A DNA stretch of 64,000 nt, from the NCBI GenBank assembly GCA_963931865.1, contig OZ007510.1:15401589-15465588 (forward strand). Direction: 5' to 3'. Of the stretch, positions 45,131 through 57,173 are shown in pieces (the stretch's first letter is position 1; every line of letters starts with the position of its first letter). Origin of the DNA: Axinella damicornis. Its lineage: Eukaryota; Porifera; Demospongiae; Axinellida; Axinellidae. The notes under the pieces were generated by a model, which saw only the letters and a program-made list of their open reading frames with translations, had not been told where the DNA came from and did not search any database. Position numbers and translations under genes: made by a program.

Positions 45131-48100
45131 GGCCTGCATGGATGGCGAGTGTGTGGACCTCTCTCCCTCCCACGTGGCTAACAACAGCCTCTCTGGCAAG
45201 CTGAGCGGACAACACTACGTCACTTGGGACATCAAAGTACAGTCTCTCTTGTCCGCGTGCTCACCAAGAGCAACCAGTGCCAGAGAAAGCACACCAACCT
45301 ATGTGTCTTCCTCCTCTCTCCCCCCTCATGCCCCAGGCGGTGCTGAGTTCTCTCGGAGGTGTGGAGTTATTGTACCCTCTTCTAGAGCAGGTGGACCTTC
45401 CTGTGAAGCAGAGGGAGGTGGAGGGGGGACAAGGGGGGAGGAAGCAGGGCCTGCAGGAGACAGGGAATCCCGTGTCTCCGTCCAATCACTGGAAAGCCAT
45501 CCCTTTTGTGTGGTGGTTTGATGGTGAGGCTGTTCCTCAGTTTAGGGTATTGTTACAGCAAACATGAGTGTTATGGTGTTGCTATGCAACAGCTGTGTAT
45601 AGTCTTAGCAGCTTTATTCAATGCTCTTTAACTGCTTCTGCAGAGAAAGAAGGTGTGGCCTCGTTCCTGAAGCTTCTCCTCTCGATGCTGAACACCTCTC
45701 CCACCAATCAGCAGGTGTTCTTCCTCTCGGAGGGGCCTGCCACCATAGGATCCCTCCTGCAGAAGGTACTTCACCACTCCTTTCCCAAACTTTAGTCCAT
45801 TTTGTTACATGCACGCTGTGCAATGACTGGCCGTCTTCCCTGTCCGCCAACAGGTGGCCCCCAAGTCCCTGACGGTACAGTCGCTGAATGCCATACAGCA
45901 GTTGGTGGAATTGGTCAGCCACTCTCCTGAACAGCGCAACGAAGTCTACCACTACCTCCTCCTCGACTTCAGGATATGGAGCCGGCCAGAGTACGGCGTG
46001 AGGATAGGTAGGGAGGTGTGTGGACGTGTCACAGTGTCTGGTCCTGTGTTGAGGAAGCATTTTCAAGTTTAGTAAGCCGTAGGCGTGCGAATGAGACCAT
46101 AGTTATACATAAACCAAGGTGATATTTGCCCCTCCCACTCTGCAGGCCACACCCATTAGTAGCAGTTGCCCCTCCCACTCTGTAGCCACACCCATTAGTA
46201 GCGGTTTGCCCTCCCACTCTGTAGCCACACCCATTAGTAGCAGTTGCCCCTCCCACTCTGTAGCCACACCCATTAGTAGCAGTTGCCCCTCCCACTCTGT
46301 AGCCACACCCATTAGTAGCAGTTTGCCCCTCCCACTCTGTAGCCACACCCATTAGTAGCAGTGTGCCCCTCCCACTGTAGCCACACCCATTAGTAGCAGT
46401 GTGCCCCTCCCACTCTGTAGCCACACCCATTAGTAGCAGTTTGCCCCTCCCACTCTGTAGCCACACCCATTAGTAGCAGTGTGCCCCTCCCACTCTGCAG
46501 GCCACACCCATTAGTAGCAGTGTGCCCCTCCCACTGTAGCCACACCCATTAGTAGCAGTGTGCCCCTCCCACTCTGCAGGCCACACCCAGTACATCTCCA
46601 CCATAGTGAAGGACAGGACAGTGGAGTGCAGGAGAGACTTCGGGGTCCAGTTCATGATTGATGTGATTCGAATCTTTTACAGGTTAGCAGTATCATTCTG
46701 ATACTCGTGATTGTGGGAGGCATATTTTTGTGCCAAAATTAGACACCACTTTCTGACAAATGTGGCACATATTTTACCTGCCAATTTTTACCAAACTGAC
46801 AGAAATATCACTCCTGTTCTATAAGGTGACTGATGTGCCATTTTTGCACCAATAAACCAAAATTTGTGTTGGGAATAGACTTAGAAGAAAGCATTGCACT
46901 AGTATGTGACTGAGATATGATGCTGGGGATTGTGCCATTGTAGTCAGCATAAAAAAAAGATGTCCTTAAAATTAAAGTCTGTCACATTTTTGTCAAAATT
47001 GCACTCGGCCAAAGGCCATGGATTTTGGATCATGAAAATCATATGAAAGCTCCGTTCATGCTGATCACAATGGTGCAAATCCCAGCTTCATATCTCATTC
47101 CTAGCCTAAGACACCTAGCATAGTATAAAACTAGTCTGCTATAGCTGCATGCCTAGCCTTTGTTCCAGGCCTTCTACACTATCAGTTTTTAGTTAGCGAT
47201 CATAAACTGGAGGTGTAGGGAATGAGGCTATGCATGCCCTGTGCATCCTCGGTGTGCTGATGCAGCACTGAGCAGGGATCTGTCGCTCACCAGAAGTGCT
47301 GTTTCTGCCAATTTTGGTTCGTTGTTCCATTTTCGGCAGAAATGGCACATCAGTCACCCTACAGAACAGGAGTGCTGTTTCTGCCAATTTGCTAAAATTG
47401 ACATATCAAAATGAGCCGTAGAATGGTTTCCAAAATATGCCAATTTGGCATGTGAACGTACCTCATCCTGGTACACTGTAGCTCTGTGGGCAGCACGGTG
47501 CCGATATCAGTGGGAGACGGGCTGCAGCTGACGGAGGAGGAGCAGCAGACCATCCGAGCGGCCATCCTCATGAGTGCGTCAATAACTCTAGTCATGCTGT
47601 TAGTGATGTCATTGTGTTGTCAATACTCAACGTCCCTACCACACCACTATCTACACTGGCACTTGCAGCTATGCTGCATAACTTAGTGATGTCATTATGA
47701 ATGGAAGCACCGTTACTGCCCATGCCCCTCAATCATGCATGCTGCATGTAACAGTGATGTCATTATGATGTCATTACTACACTGATAATACCAAGAGTTT
47801 ATAACAATAAGAGTGTGCAACTGCCATATGGGTTCCACTACCACCATCTCTGCAGTCTATATACATGTACATGTACATAAGGCTGTGTAAATTGACCTCT
47901 GTAGTACTGCTTCACCACTGTTTGCTGGTTGCAGCATATAGGCGTGCCTTTGCAAGCCATGATTACCTAACTACTTAAGTACTTGTACCAATTATGGCTT
48001 GCAAAGACACACCTATACCTATACCGTAGTATACGCAATGCTGCTAGACAAGCAACCTGCAAACCTCTGTATATGGCAGTTGCACACTCTTATTGTTATG

Positions 48101-50204
48101 AACTCTTGATGATACCAATTACCATGTGTACTGATCCTCTGCAGACGTGAAGTGGTATGTGACGAACGACATCACGTGGGAGGAGCTGGACGCCATCCTG
48201 TCGTTCCTCACTGCGGTCAATGACCCCAACCTGGTGAGGATGCCTAACCCCACAACCCCCACCTCGTATCTCCTCACACTCATGTTCCTCCTACACAGCA
48301 AGAAGAGATCCTTCGACTGATGCTGAGCCTTCTAACCAACTCACTCTGCCGTCACATCCTGGGGGAGCTTCTCTGGGACAGGGGGGCGCCCCTGCTCGTT
48401 CTCTTCCACACACAGAGCATGCCGGTCCGACTGCTAACCATCAAGGTTGGATCTTGTGAATGACTAGAGTAGCACAACTCCAAATCAGAGGAAACACTCC
48501 ACCTTCCTCCTTTCATACCTCTCTTCCCTCCCTCTCTTCCTCCCTCCCTCCCTCCTTCCCTCCCTCCCTCTCTTCCTCCCTTCCTCCCTCCTTCCCTCCC
48601 TCCCTCCCTCCCTCCCTCCCTCCCTCCCTCCCTCCCTCCCTCCCTCCCTCCCTCCCTCCCTCCCTCCCTCCCTCCCTCCCTCCCTCCCTCCCTCTCTATG
48701 CAGATCATCTCCCATTTGTGCCATCAGCTCAGCTACAATGAGTTTGGTCCCATCTATACCTCTCTCCATAATGGCAGTCTTGCGGCGGCCATTTGCCAGA
48801 TGACCCAGCATGAGATGTCTTCGTCCATCATCCTTGCTCTGCTGGAGCTCTGTGTTGCAAAGAACAAAGTGGACTACACGGGTTAGTAGTGGTCACTAGT
48901 GGCCTTGGAGCAGACTTCAGATTGTCTGCCGCAGATGTCACACCTTTTTACACGTACACACACCCACACACACACACACGCACTCACTCACAGACTACAT
49001 CTCCAACTTTGTGATCTACCTTGCGGTGCTGCAGCTTCTCCGCAAGGCACCTCTGGTTGTCAGGCACACCATCTGTCAGCAGGTCATCTCCATGCTGCAC
49101 CTCACCCCCTTCCACGTGGCAGAGATCGCCAAGTCCCCTGGCTGGGAGAGCCTCTTCCTGTGGCTGCTGACCCCCATTGACCTGGACGAGGGCCAGAGAA
49201 GTGCATTGCAAGAGAACCTGCTGGAGGTGGGGAGGGAAGGGACCTATCGAAGGGTGAGGCCCGAGGGAGGAGACAAGAGGGGAGTGTCTGAAGAGACGGA
49301 AGTGTCCAAAGAAAGAAGAGTGTCCCAGGAGAAGCGGGTGTCTAGAGAATGCCAGAGTTCTGAGAGGGAGCTCAGCGAGGGGGGGAGTAACGTGTGCCCG
49401 GCCATCGTAGTAGAAGAAGCGGACAAGGATGGTTGCTTGAAGGGAGACTGTCATACCCCTGTCACTGCTAGCGATGGGATGGCTACCACCAATGGGACGG
49501 TTACCAGCAATGATGCTGAAACCAGAAGTGGTGCCTCCCTTGAACCAGACCTGGAGCCAGTTATCACTCCTCGGAAGAGGACCAATGCGTTCCTGGACTC
49601 GAGCACTGTTGGTGACCGCAGTATCACCATCTCGGGCAGGGTGGGCAGGAAGGTGGTGGAGAAGAGAGGGGGGGTGGAAGAACTCACCCGCAAACGGCGG
49701 TCTCTGACCTACAGCAGCAGCTGGAGCCAAGCCTTGGAGGAACAAAGCGATGAGATTTGGAGAACGTTTGGTGTTGTCACAGAAACTATTGGCTACCTGC
49801 TCTGGCGCTCACCGGACTATGACAATGGCAAGCCACCGTGGAAGGTACATGCTCAGCATTCGTATGGAGATGGTAGCTGATTTTCAATTCTGGTTTATTC
49901 GCAGGTTTGGGGCAAGTTCTTTTCATCCCTGGATGACTTTGCATCCCAGCACACGCTCATCGTCCCTGCCCATACTGTGAAACAGAGGTGAGGAGTCTCC
50001 CGTTGCAAGCAGTGAGTCATGGTGCGAGTATACATGCCTGTCTCCGTGGAGAGTGAGGTCTCCATCGTGCGTGAACAATTGAGTGGGTGCATGAACAGTT
50101 GTTGCTCCTGGTCCACTTGTCTAGCTTCAATCCCCCTCCCTCCACCCCAGGATATTTTCCCTGCTGATGAATGCCATCACCCTGGACACAAAAACACCAG
50201 GTTC

Positions 50205-50260
<56 letters not shown>

Positions 50261-50699
50261 ACACACACACACCACATTTCCTGGTGCTATAGTGTACTCC
50301 TTGTTTTGTGCATGCAGGTGTGGACCGGCGCCCCCTGCTGGATGTGGTGGTGCAGCTGTGTCACCTGTTCGAGACGTTTGTCATCTGCAGCTATCCCAAC
50401 TTCAACACCACTGGTGTGTCACGCACTGCATGCAGCAAGTAGCCTAGTCGACACCATTACTCTCTCCTTCCCCCTCCCCTCCTCCCCCCCCCCTCCCCTC
50501 CTCCTCCACTCCCACTCTTTCTTTCTCATACCTCCTCCCCTTCCCTCCCTCCCTTCCCTGCCCTTCTAGACAAGGAAGAACAGGATGTCATCTTAGTGAA
50601 GCTATCACACACACTCATGCCTGAACTGGATGTCAGGCATTGCTCCCCTGAGGTCAGCTGCAATTTATGTCCGTATCTTTCTGTCTGTCTGTCTATCTG

Positions 50700-50742
<43 letters not shown>

Positions 50743-53660
50743 GTTGATCTGTCTATTGATCTATCGATCTATCTATCTATCTATCTATCTATCTGTTGAT
50801 CTATCTATCTATCTATCTGTCTATCTATATATTGATGATCAATATATAGATAGACAGATAGATAGATAGATAGATAGATAGACAGATAGATAGATCAATA
50901 ATTGATCTATCTATCTGTCTATCTATCTATCTATCTATCCATTTATCTCTATCTAGTGATCAATCTATCTATCTATCTATCTATCTATCTATTGATCATG
51001 ACTTCCACATCACGTAGCTTTTGGAGCAGTACCTGAAGATGCTGACCTCTGCCTGGCTGTTTGAGAGCAACCATCACTCTGAGGTTCTGCTGGAGGTCAG
51101 GCGCTCTGCCATGAGGGTACTCCTTGCCTGCATTGCCACTGATGACAAAGAGGTAAGAAAGAGATTGATCAAGACCAACCTATCAAACTGGCATTATGCA
51201 TCCCTCTGCCCTCCCACCTCCCCCTCCCCTTCCTTTCTCCCCTTCCTCCCCCCCCCCCCCCCCCCCCCCCCCCCCTTCCCCCCTCCCCTTCCTCTCCTCC
51301 TCTCCCCTCACTTCACCTTCCCTTCCCCTCCTCTCCCCTCCCTTCCCTGACCTCCCATTCCCCTCCTATCCCCCCTCTCCTCCCCTCCCCTCCCCTCCCC
51401 TCCCCTCCCCTCCCCTCCCTTCCCCTCCTCTCCCCTCCCCTCCCCTCCTCTTCCCTCCCCTCCCCTCCCCTTCCCTCCCCTCCCCTTCCCTCCCCTTCCC
51501 TCCCCTCCCCTCCCCTCCCCTCCCCTCCCCTCCCCTCCCCTCACCTCCCTTCCCCTCCCTTCCCCTCCCCTCCCCTGACCTACCATTCCCCTCGTCTCCC
51601 CTCCCCTCCATTCCCCTCTCTCCCCTTTGCAGTACTACGTGATAGCCACTCTGAACCTGCAGCAGCTCATCCACTCCCACTCCCTCCCCCGGCCAGAGCT
51701 CTTTTTCCTCCTGGGACATCTCAGCAGGATCATCCTGGAGGTGCTTGACAATGGTGGGACACTAGATGCCTTAGTATGATCACTTCTGTGTGACTAAACT
51801 GATGTCCTATGCCTTGGTATCTTGTCTAGGTGACACAGAGAGGTCCCAATATGTGGCTGCCGTTGTCAAGGGTGTATTCCACACCCATAGCAAGCAACTG
51901 GGGGTTGGCAAGCTGCTGCCCGGGCTGCCGGACTACGATAGTCCGACCTTCCCTGATTGGTTTATTGAGTACTGCAGGAGCAGTGAGTGGAGGGAGTACT
52001 GGAAGGAGACGGTGAGACACAGAATCTTATTTGGCTAATCACTGAATGTAAATGTATGCATATGTTGACTCCTTGCTCTCTTCCCCCCTCCCTTCGCTTC
52101 TCCCAACCTTCCCCTCCTCCCTCCCCTCCTCCCTCCCCTACTCCCTCCCCTCCTCCCTCCCCTCCTCCCTCCCCTCCTCCCTCCCGTACTCCCTCCCCTC
52201 CTCCCTCCCCTCCTCCCTCCCCTCCTCCCTCCCCTCCTCCCTCCCCTCCTCCCTCCCCTCTCCCTCCCCTCTCCCCCCATAATGCACTCACACAGCTAAT
52301 GACTGAGGTATCCCAATACAGCTTGGTACTGTTGCCATGGTTACAAAAGCAGGCTGATCATGGCTACGAGTGCCAACTGCTGTACCACTACGATGAGCGT
52401 CTGAGGAGGGAGATTGTGGTCCAAGATCAGAACACTTACAAGGTGAGACAGTTTAGACTATAATCCCCTTCCTTGCACCCACTCTGCTCACATGCCCTCA
52501 CACCCACACTGCTCCCTCACCCTCACACTATCACACCTATACCCTCCACCATCACATACCTTCTCACCATCACACCCTCACCATCACTCTCACACCCTCA
52601 CACTATCATACCCACACCCTCCACGCACCCTCACACGCTCATACTGTCACACACCCCCTCACAGGAGGAGATTTTGTCAAAGTACTTTGAGGTGCGCGAG
52701 CAAGAGATCATGAGACAGAAAAGTGTGGACAGCCAGCTCCGGAACCAGCTCTCTGTCACCCTGCAGCGGTGGAGGGGGACACGGAGGTTCTTCATGGGCG
52801 AAAGGGGGGCGTGGTCATGCAGGTTGGTGTGCGGTTATGTTTAGATGTGCTGTGAAGTGAGATTTGGGCGGCACGTGTAGTCACCTTGGCTAGCAATATC
52901 AGGTCTTGTACTTCCTGTGTAGAGGATGAATACTGCTCTCTGATTGGTCTAATAAGCTGGCTGGGTGTGTGTAATGTCCCTGCAGACAGCCGGAGTCCTA
53001 CCTCTGGAAACTGGACCGCACGGAGAACTTCTCTCGCATGAGGATGAAGCTGGCCCGCAACTACAACTACAACACACACACTGACGCCAGCCAGCTGAGG
53101 GACATTGGTAGTGCGCCCGCCCCAGCGCCCCAGGACACCAACGCCTCCCTCCTCCTCGCCAAGGTACAGGAGAACCAGTTTGGGTTCCTTGGATACGAGA
53201 GTGCTGGCGGAGGATTTGTATGTGCCGGTGCACTGAATCCACTGATAACGCCATATATGTGCTGATACTGCAGCTAGTCACATCTTTGCTCAAATGTCAC
53301 TGCTATTATCATGGAATGTTGGATTCCGATATACATTGTAACATTGCTGATAGCTGATACCGATATTTTGGGTCAATATAGCCGATATCCGATAGCCGAT
53401 CCAAATTCCCCCTCTCCAGGTGGCAAAGCGCACATCCTCGGTGACTGAGGAAGATGAACTATTGGAGCAGCTGTGGTCGGACGCAGACGCTCCCGGGATA
53501 CGTGAGGACATTGAAGTGGCGGCAGAGAAGGAGAAGATTGTGAGGACAGTGAAGTGCGACTTGATCATGCTAATGGACCGCAACCCCGGACGACTGGAGG
53601 TGACCACGAAGCACTTGTACTTCTTCTCTGACCAGCAGGAGAGGAAGGAGGCACAGATGT
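35928..53660 (+). CDS. Neurobeachin-like BEACH protein (NBEAL1/2 type), 3' end lost in gap
   Basis: Large vesicle-trafficking scaffold of the NBEAL1/NBEAL2 branch. About 42 exons in compatible phase give some 2,050 codons before the gap, against about 2,700 in vertebrates. The first exon (35928-35965, [12 protein letters not shown]) joins 36840-37043 in phase 2. An armadillo-like N-terminal region leads to a concanavalin/laminin-G-like lectin module about 41426-45236 ([38 protein letters not shown]), then a DUF4704-like helical region about 45337-48881 ([27 protein letters not shown]). A long 851-nt exon at 48994-49844 includes a low-complexity acidic/basic linker. The pre-PH segment follows (52986-53163: [19 protein letters not shown]) and the start of the PH-BEACH domain (53420-53660: [13 protein letters not shown]). 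BEACH and WD40 domains are absent from the window, presumably because of the N run. The two vertebrate paralogues cannot be told apart here. Confidence 0.92.
36222..36250 (+). repeat. Poly-G run
   Basis: More than 20 consecutive G in NBEAL intron 1; a second G run is at about 36098. Confidence 0.95.
37556..38105 (+). repeat. 35-bp minisatellite in NBEAL intron
   Basis: About 15 units of the type CTACGTACTGGGACGTACC plus AATCAGACAATGATTC. The array ends about 20 bp before the acceptor of exon 38125-38209. Confidence 0.95.
38231..38274. repeat. Minimal hairpin element
   Basis: AGCCTCGTTCCCAGGT paired with ACCTGGGAATGAGGC, in an NBEAL intron. Confidence 0.8.
38860..39006 (+). repeat. Pyrimidine array at an NBEAL acceptor
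   Basis: CTCCCCCTCCCCTCCCTCT units running into the acceptor of exon 39009-39158. Confidence 0.95.
40184..40457 (+). repeat. (CCCT)n array at an NBEAL acceptor
   Basis: CCCT repeats with CCCATCC interruptions, running into the acceptor TCACTAG of exon 40460-40715. Confidence 0.95.
40845..40950 (+). repeat. 34-bp tandem repeat
   Basis: Three units of TGTGACTCTGTGAACAGG and AGTGGGTGGGGCTCCC, in an NBEAL intron. Confidence 0.9.
42271..42385. repeat. Small hairpin element
   Basis: TAGCCTCATGTGCAGGCC arms, loop with CACTGTAAGCGATC. Both arms carry matching variants (TGTGCA instead of TTCCCA), so it has kept its pairing. Confidence 0.85.
42411..44185 (+). repeat. 1.8-kb 38-bp minisatellite in NBEAL intron
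   Basis: About 46 units of the type GTATGCAGTGTTTGGAAGG plus TGTATCGTACAGATGGTCT. Variants are TTTGGACGG, ATTAGGAAGG, ATTGTAAGG and GTGCAG. Higher-order order is visible (blocks 42640-42890 and 43270-43680 repeat the same variant series). Confidence 0.97.
44351..44382 (+). repeat. Poly-C / (CA)n run forming a splice acceptor
   Basis: A dozen C then about nine CA units ending CACAG, which is the acceptor of exon 44383-44668. Confidence 0.95.
45008..45130 (+). repeat. Pyrimidine array plus poly-C at an NBEAL acceptor
   Basis: CTCCCTCC repeats then more than 20 C, immediately before the acceptor CCAAG of exon 45132-45236. Confidence 0.95.
46125..46579 (+). repeat. About 40-bp minisatellite made of copies of a splice acceptor
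   Basis: About eleven units of CCCCTCCCACTCTGTAGCC and ACACCCATTAGTAGCAGT. The last unit runs into the real acceptor (CCCACTCTGCAG) and first exon bases GCCACACCCA of exon 46580-46682. The first and two late units carry the same CTGCAGGCC form. Confidence 0.95.
46716..47463. repeat. Dispersed inverted-repeat element, third copy
   Basis: Spans about 750 bp between a left end resembling GAGGCATATTTTTGTGCCA and a right end GTGAACGTACCT. Carries the nested hairpin at 47154-47230 and GTGACTGATGTGCCATTT on both flanks in opposite sense. Ends 18 bp before the acceptor of exon 47482-47573. Confidence 0.8.
47793..48107. repeat. Foldback element with about 40-bp arms
   Basis: AACAATAAGAGTGTGCAACT at 47803 and its exact complement near 48078 form the arms. 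A second internal inverted pair is GGCTTGCAAAG and CTTTGCAAGCC. Lies in an NBEAL intron. Confidence 0.85.
48510..48697 (+). repeat. (CCCT)n array at an NBEAL acceptor
   Basis: CCTCCCTCTCTTCC then pure CCCT units, ending at the acceptor TATGCAG of exon 48704-48881. Confidence 0.95.
50207..50270 (+). repeat. Poly-C / (CA)n compound microsatellite
   Basis: About 40 C then about 12 CA units, in an NBEAL intron. Confidence 0.95.
50676..50995. repeat. (CTAT)n / (ATAG)n tetranucleotide array with an internal inversion
   Basis: CTAT/CTGT units switch to GATA/GACA at about 50838 and back at 50905, so the array contains a long self-complementary segment around TATTGATGATCAATAT. Confidence 0.95.
51200..51628 (+). 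repeat. (CCCCT)n array at an NBEAL acceptor
   Basis: CCCCT repeats with a C run at 51250, ending at the acceptor TTTGCAG of exon 51633-51753. Confidence 0.95.
52080..52276 (+). repeat. CTCCTCCCTCC array at an NBEAL acceptor
   Basis: About 14 units of 12 bp (CTCCTCCCTCCC), followed 20 bp later by the acceptor of exon 52296-52442. Confidence 0.95.
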
Positions 53661-53800
53661 GTGAGTGCTGAGCTACAGAAGTGTGCACGGGTTGAGCACA
53701 TACACAGACTTGGCACTGGATCTGAACCTTGACCTGCTGGCTACTTCAGGGGGTTTACCACTGACCGTACTTTGGACCTTGACCACATGCACAATTTGAC

Positions 53801-54000
53801 NNNNNNNNNNNNNNNNNNNNNNNNNNNNNNNNNNNNNNNNNNNNNNNNNNNNNNNNNNNNNNNNNNNNNNNNNNNNNNNNNNNNNNNNNNNNNNNNNNNN
53901 NNNNNNNNNNNNNNNNNNNNNNNNNNNNNNNNNNNNNNNNNNNNNNNNNNNNNNNNNNNNNNNNNNNNNNNNNNNNNNNNNNNNNNNNNNNNNNNNNNNN
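53801..54000. other. Assembly gap, exactly 200 N
   Basis: A round-number N run, probably a scaffolding placeholder of unknown true length. It separates NBEAL (no BEACH or WD40 yet) from the middle of another gene. Confidence 0.95.
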
Positions 54001-54774
54001 ATGAGTGCGGCCTCATCCCGTATGCAGTGAAGTTATTGCAGCAGCAGATTGCTGTCAGGTTGACCTGCAAACATCAACAGTCGATGAGAACAGGATGAGA
54101 ACAGCATGTGCCGAGCTGTGGCTGGGTTGTTAGCCGACTGCTGACAGCATTCATCTCACAGTATTGAGTTGCAAAAATGTTACAAATCCCATTAACACAA
54201 CTTGCTCAATGGGATTCATGCTGGCTCATAGCCCCTTTGAATGTCCGACCTGTAGCCCGATATGCTTTGTAGCATGGACTCTCCCACACCCGGTGTTGTA
54301 ATGCAGCTGGTGGTCATTATCATATTGTTGCTGACAAACAGCAGTGTAGCTTGTTTTGAGAATGTGTGCGGGCAGCTGCTCCGAGACAACTTCAAAGCAT
54401 TTCTCACATTTTGAATCGATTGTTGAGCCGTGCTAGCTGTACACCAGTACTCTCTTGTGCTGTATCCCTTGCCATTATCATATGACATGTATATAGTGAC
54501 CGTGATCTCATTTGTACATACGTATGCCTTATTAGGTCGTGCAATACTATATACACATGGGTGGTTTGTGCAGCCTCGTTCCCAGGCCTGCACACCCAGC
54601 TTTTCGTACTGCAAGCGACAAAAGCTGGGCATGGAGGCCTGGGAACGAGGCTATGGTTTGTGCTGGTAACTAGGATGGTCATCCGACCAGGCGTATTGGA
54701 CAAGCGATAGGGTCAGCTTGTCCCCCCCCCCCCCCCCCCCCCCCCCCCTCACACACACACACACACATGCATAG
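54001..54774. other. Unassigned sequence after the gap
   Basis: No exon recognised. A hairpin element lies at 54571-54653 (CAGCCTCGTTCCCAGGCC arms, ACTGCAAGCGACAAAAG loop). A poly-C / (CA)n run at 54722-54766 precedes the first coiled-coil exon. Confidence 0.6.
54571..54653. repeat. Small hairpin element
   Basis: Arms CAGCCTCGTTCCCAGGC / GCCTGGGAACGAGGCTA with a second inner pair, CCAGCTTTT / AAAAGCTGG. Confidence 0.85.
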
Positions 54775-57142
54775 CTATCAAGTGGCCACGAGTTTGAGGA
54801 CACACTTCAGAAGCAGCTGTCAGATAAGCGCCAACAGGTGCTTGACTTGGAGCGCAAGGTGGCTACTCAGCGGAGCGATCTTGCCACCGTGCAAGGGCTG
54901 CTGGCTGCGTCGGAGGAGGTCAGTGCTACCGGCCACCGGGTTCTTGTCTGGAGTCTGTAGCAGCTGTGTTCAGTGATCATGTGAATGTTGCAGATGTTAA
55001 CATGAAGTCTGCCCCACTGCATGAGTTATATACCAGGACTCTGACCACTTACTGAGGCTCTCTGAAGACCCAGTGTATTAAGTAGCTTACCTTTGAAGTA
55101 GAGCACCTGGAGCCACTGCCTGTAGTCTGGCGTAAAGGGTGTCCTTCTCTTTGAGCTAAAAGCACTTTCATATTGTGGCCTTCATTGCCAGATGGTTTCC
55201 TACACACATGTACAAAGTAGTGGTAATTGGCTGCTGGAATAATAATTTTAAGGTAGTATTAAAATATGGTAATTCACATTATGGGTAATGTACGAGGCGA
55301 AAGTGAATGCATTGTCCACCCAAGACTGCTAATCAAAAGGAGATTTTCCTAGGAGCTGACTCAGCTCTACCCTTCAAAATGAGGTTTGTTCTTGAAGGTG
55401 TTGCAGGTGTTGCGCTTGCAAGCCGTCGGTCCTGGGGGACCTGGTTCAATAGGCTCTGCCTTCTCCAGGCCCTCGTTAGCCACCATCGTGGTAATCCCCT
55501 CAAGGGTAATCAAGCTACAAGCTACAAGATTGTTTCTATAATTATTGCACGCCCTGTAATGCACAAAATTGTATATTGTTACTCACTTACCTGAAACCCG
55601 TTGGTATTAAAGTGCAGTCATGCAATCGATCCTCAGGCATCTCAGGGTCACAGTAACACTAAAATCTAATTGTCTTTGCCTCATTGTGATGACTCTTGAT
55701 GTCCCTGCCGTGTATCATGTGACTGTCACATGACCCTTCCTTCCTCCATAATAGGCCCGGGAGCGTCTGATGCGGCGCCTGGGAGAGTTGGAGGAGCAGT
55801 ACGATGGCTTGCAGCGCTACCACTCAGAGACCGAGTTTGAGCTGGCCAACACCAAGGCCAGCCTCAACGATCGGAAGGTGTTCTGCGAGCAGCTGCAGGA
55901 TGACTGTGACTCCATGACCAAGAGGGTGTCTTCCTGGGCTGGAGATCAGAGGTCAGCATGGTGGGGGGTAGGGTACAACCAGGGTATACCGATTCTCGGA
56001 TTGAGAGTACCAGTGACCACGCTTGGACCTTAATGTTACCATGTCACGTGCTCCACTGAGACCAAGCCAGCAATTGGCCTCCCTCTATCATGTGGTGTTG
56101 TCAACCTATGGTAGCCTCAGGCTAGGCTATGTAGGGCTCTTTGAGTAATCTTTGGTAAGCTAACCACACACAGGTGCTTGAATGAAGTGTAATTGTTCTC
56201 AGAGGATTGGTGTGTGTTGTTGACACAAAGGGCTTCTTTCCCCTGTTACAGGTCTAGCTCTGAGAAACTGGCTCAAAGAATCAGGTAATTGGTGCTAAGT
56301 GGCTCCTTGCAAATATAACCCAATAGAGGTTGTTCCCAGCCTTTTGTGTGGGGCTAGGGTGGGGTAGTGGTTTCCCATGAATTAGAGCCTTGGGGGATAA
56401 TTATGCAAACTAGCCAGATGGGGGTTGCAAACTAGCCACCAGATGGGGGTTACAAATATCTCTCCATGGTTACCAGGGACCAGGAGGCTACCATTGAAGC
56501 ACTGAAAGCCAGTAACTGTGAACTGCGATCCCAGAATGATTCTCTGCTGAGCACGAACAGTGGACTGAAGTCGCATGCGTCCGGCGGGAGCCTGGCCAAC
56601 AACAACGGGTCCCCGGGGATCACTCGTCTCAGAGCACAGCTGGACGTGGACCTCAGTGGGCTCTCTGTTGGGGGGTGCGCAACTGGCAGCTGTGCTACAG
56701 CTACCGCCACCGTGCCCCTCAGGTTCGACTCCAAATACCGCAATGCCATGGAGAGAGGAATGTGAGAACCACTATTCCGTAGATGCTGTTTCATCAACAT
56801 GTGATTGTTGTACCTTAAACTTTCCATTGGAGTTGCCATGTTTTGTAATGCTCAAAGGCAAATGTGTTGTAGGGAATTATGCTACCAACCCACCACTGTT
56901 TGTAGTACTCCCTTTGAAGAGATTTCTTTGAAGGTGCATTTGTTATGATAAACAGCAACAACTGTCTGTGACTTCTGAAGAAACTTGAATGAAGCAGCTA
57001 GGATGACAAACCTGTGTGTGATTATTACATCATTAGGTCATCTGCCAGTGTAGAAGACCCACCTACCTTTCAGGGAAGAGGAGAGGAGGGGGAACATGGG
57101 AAAGAGTACTGGATTCGTCGGGCAACGGAGGTGTGTGTGTGT

Positions 57143-57173
<31 letters not shown>

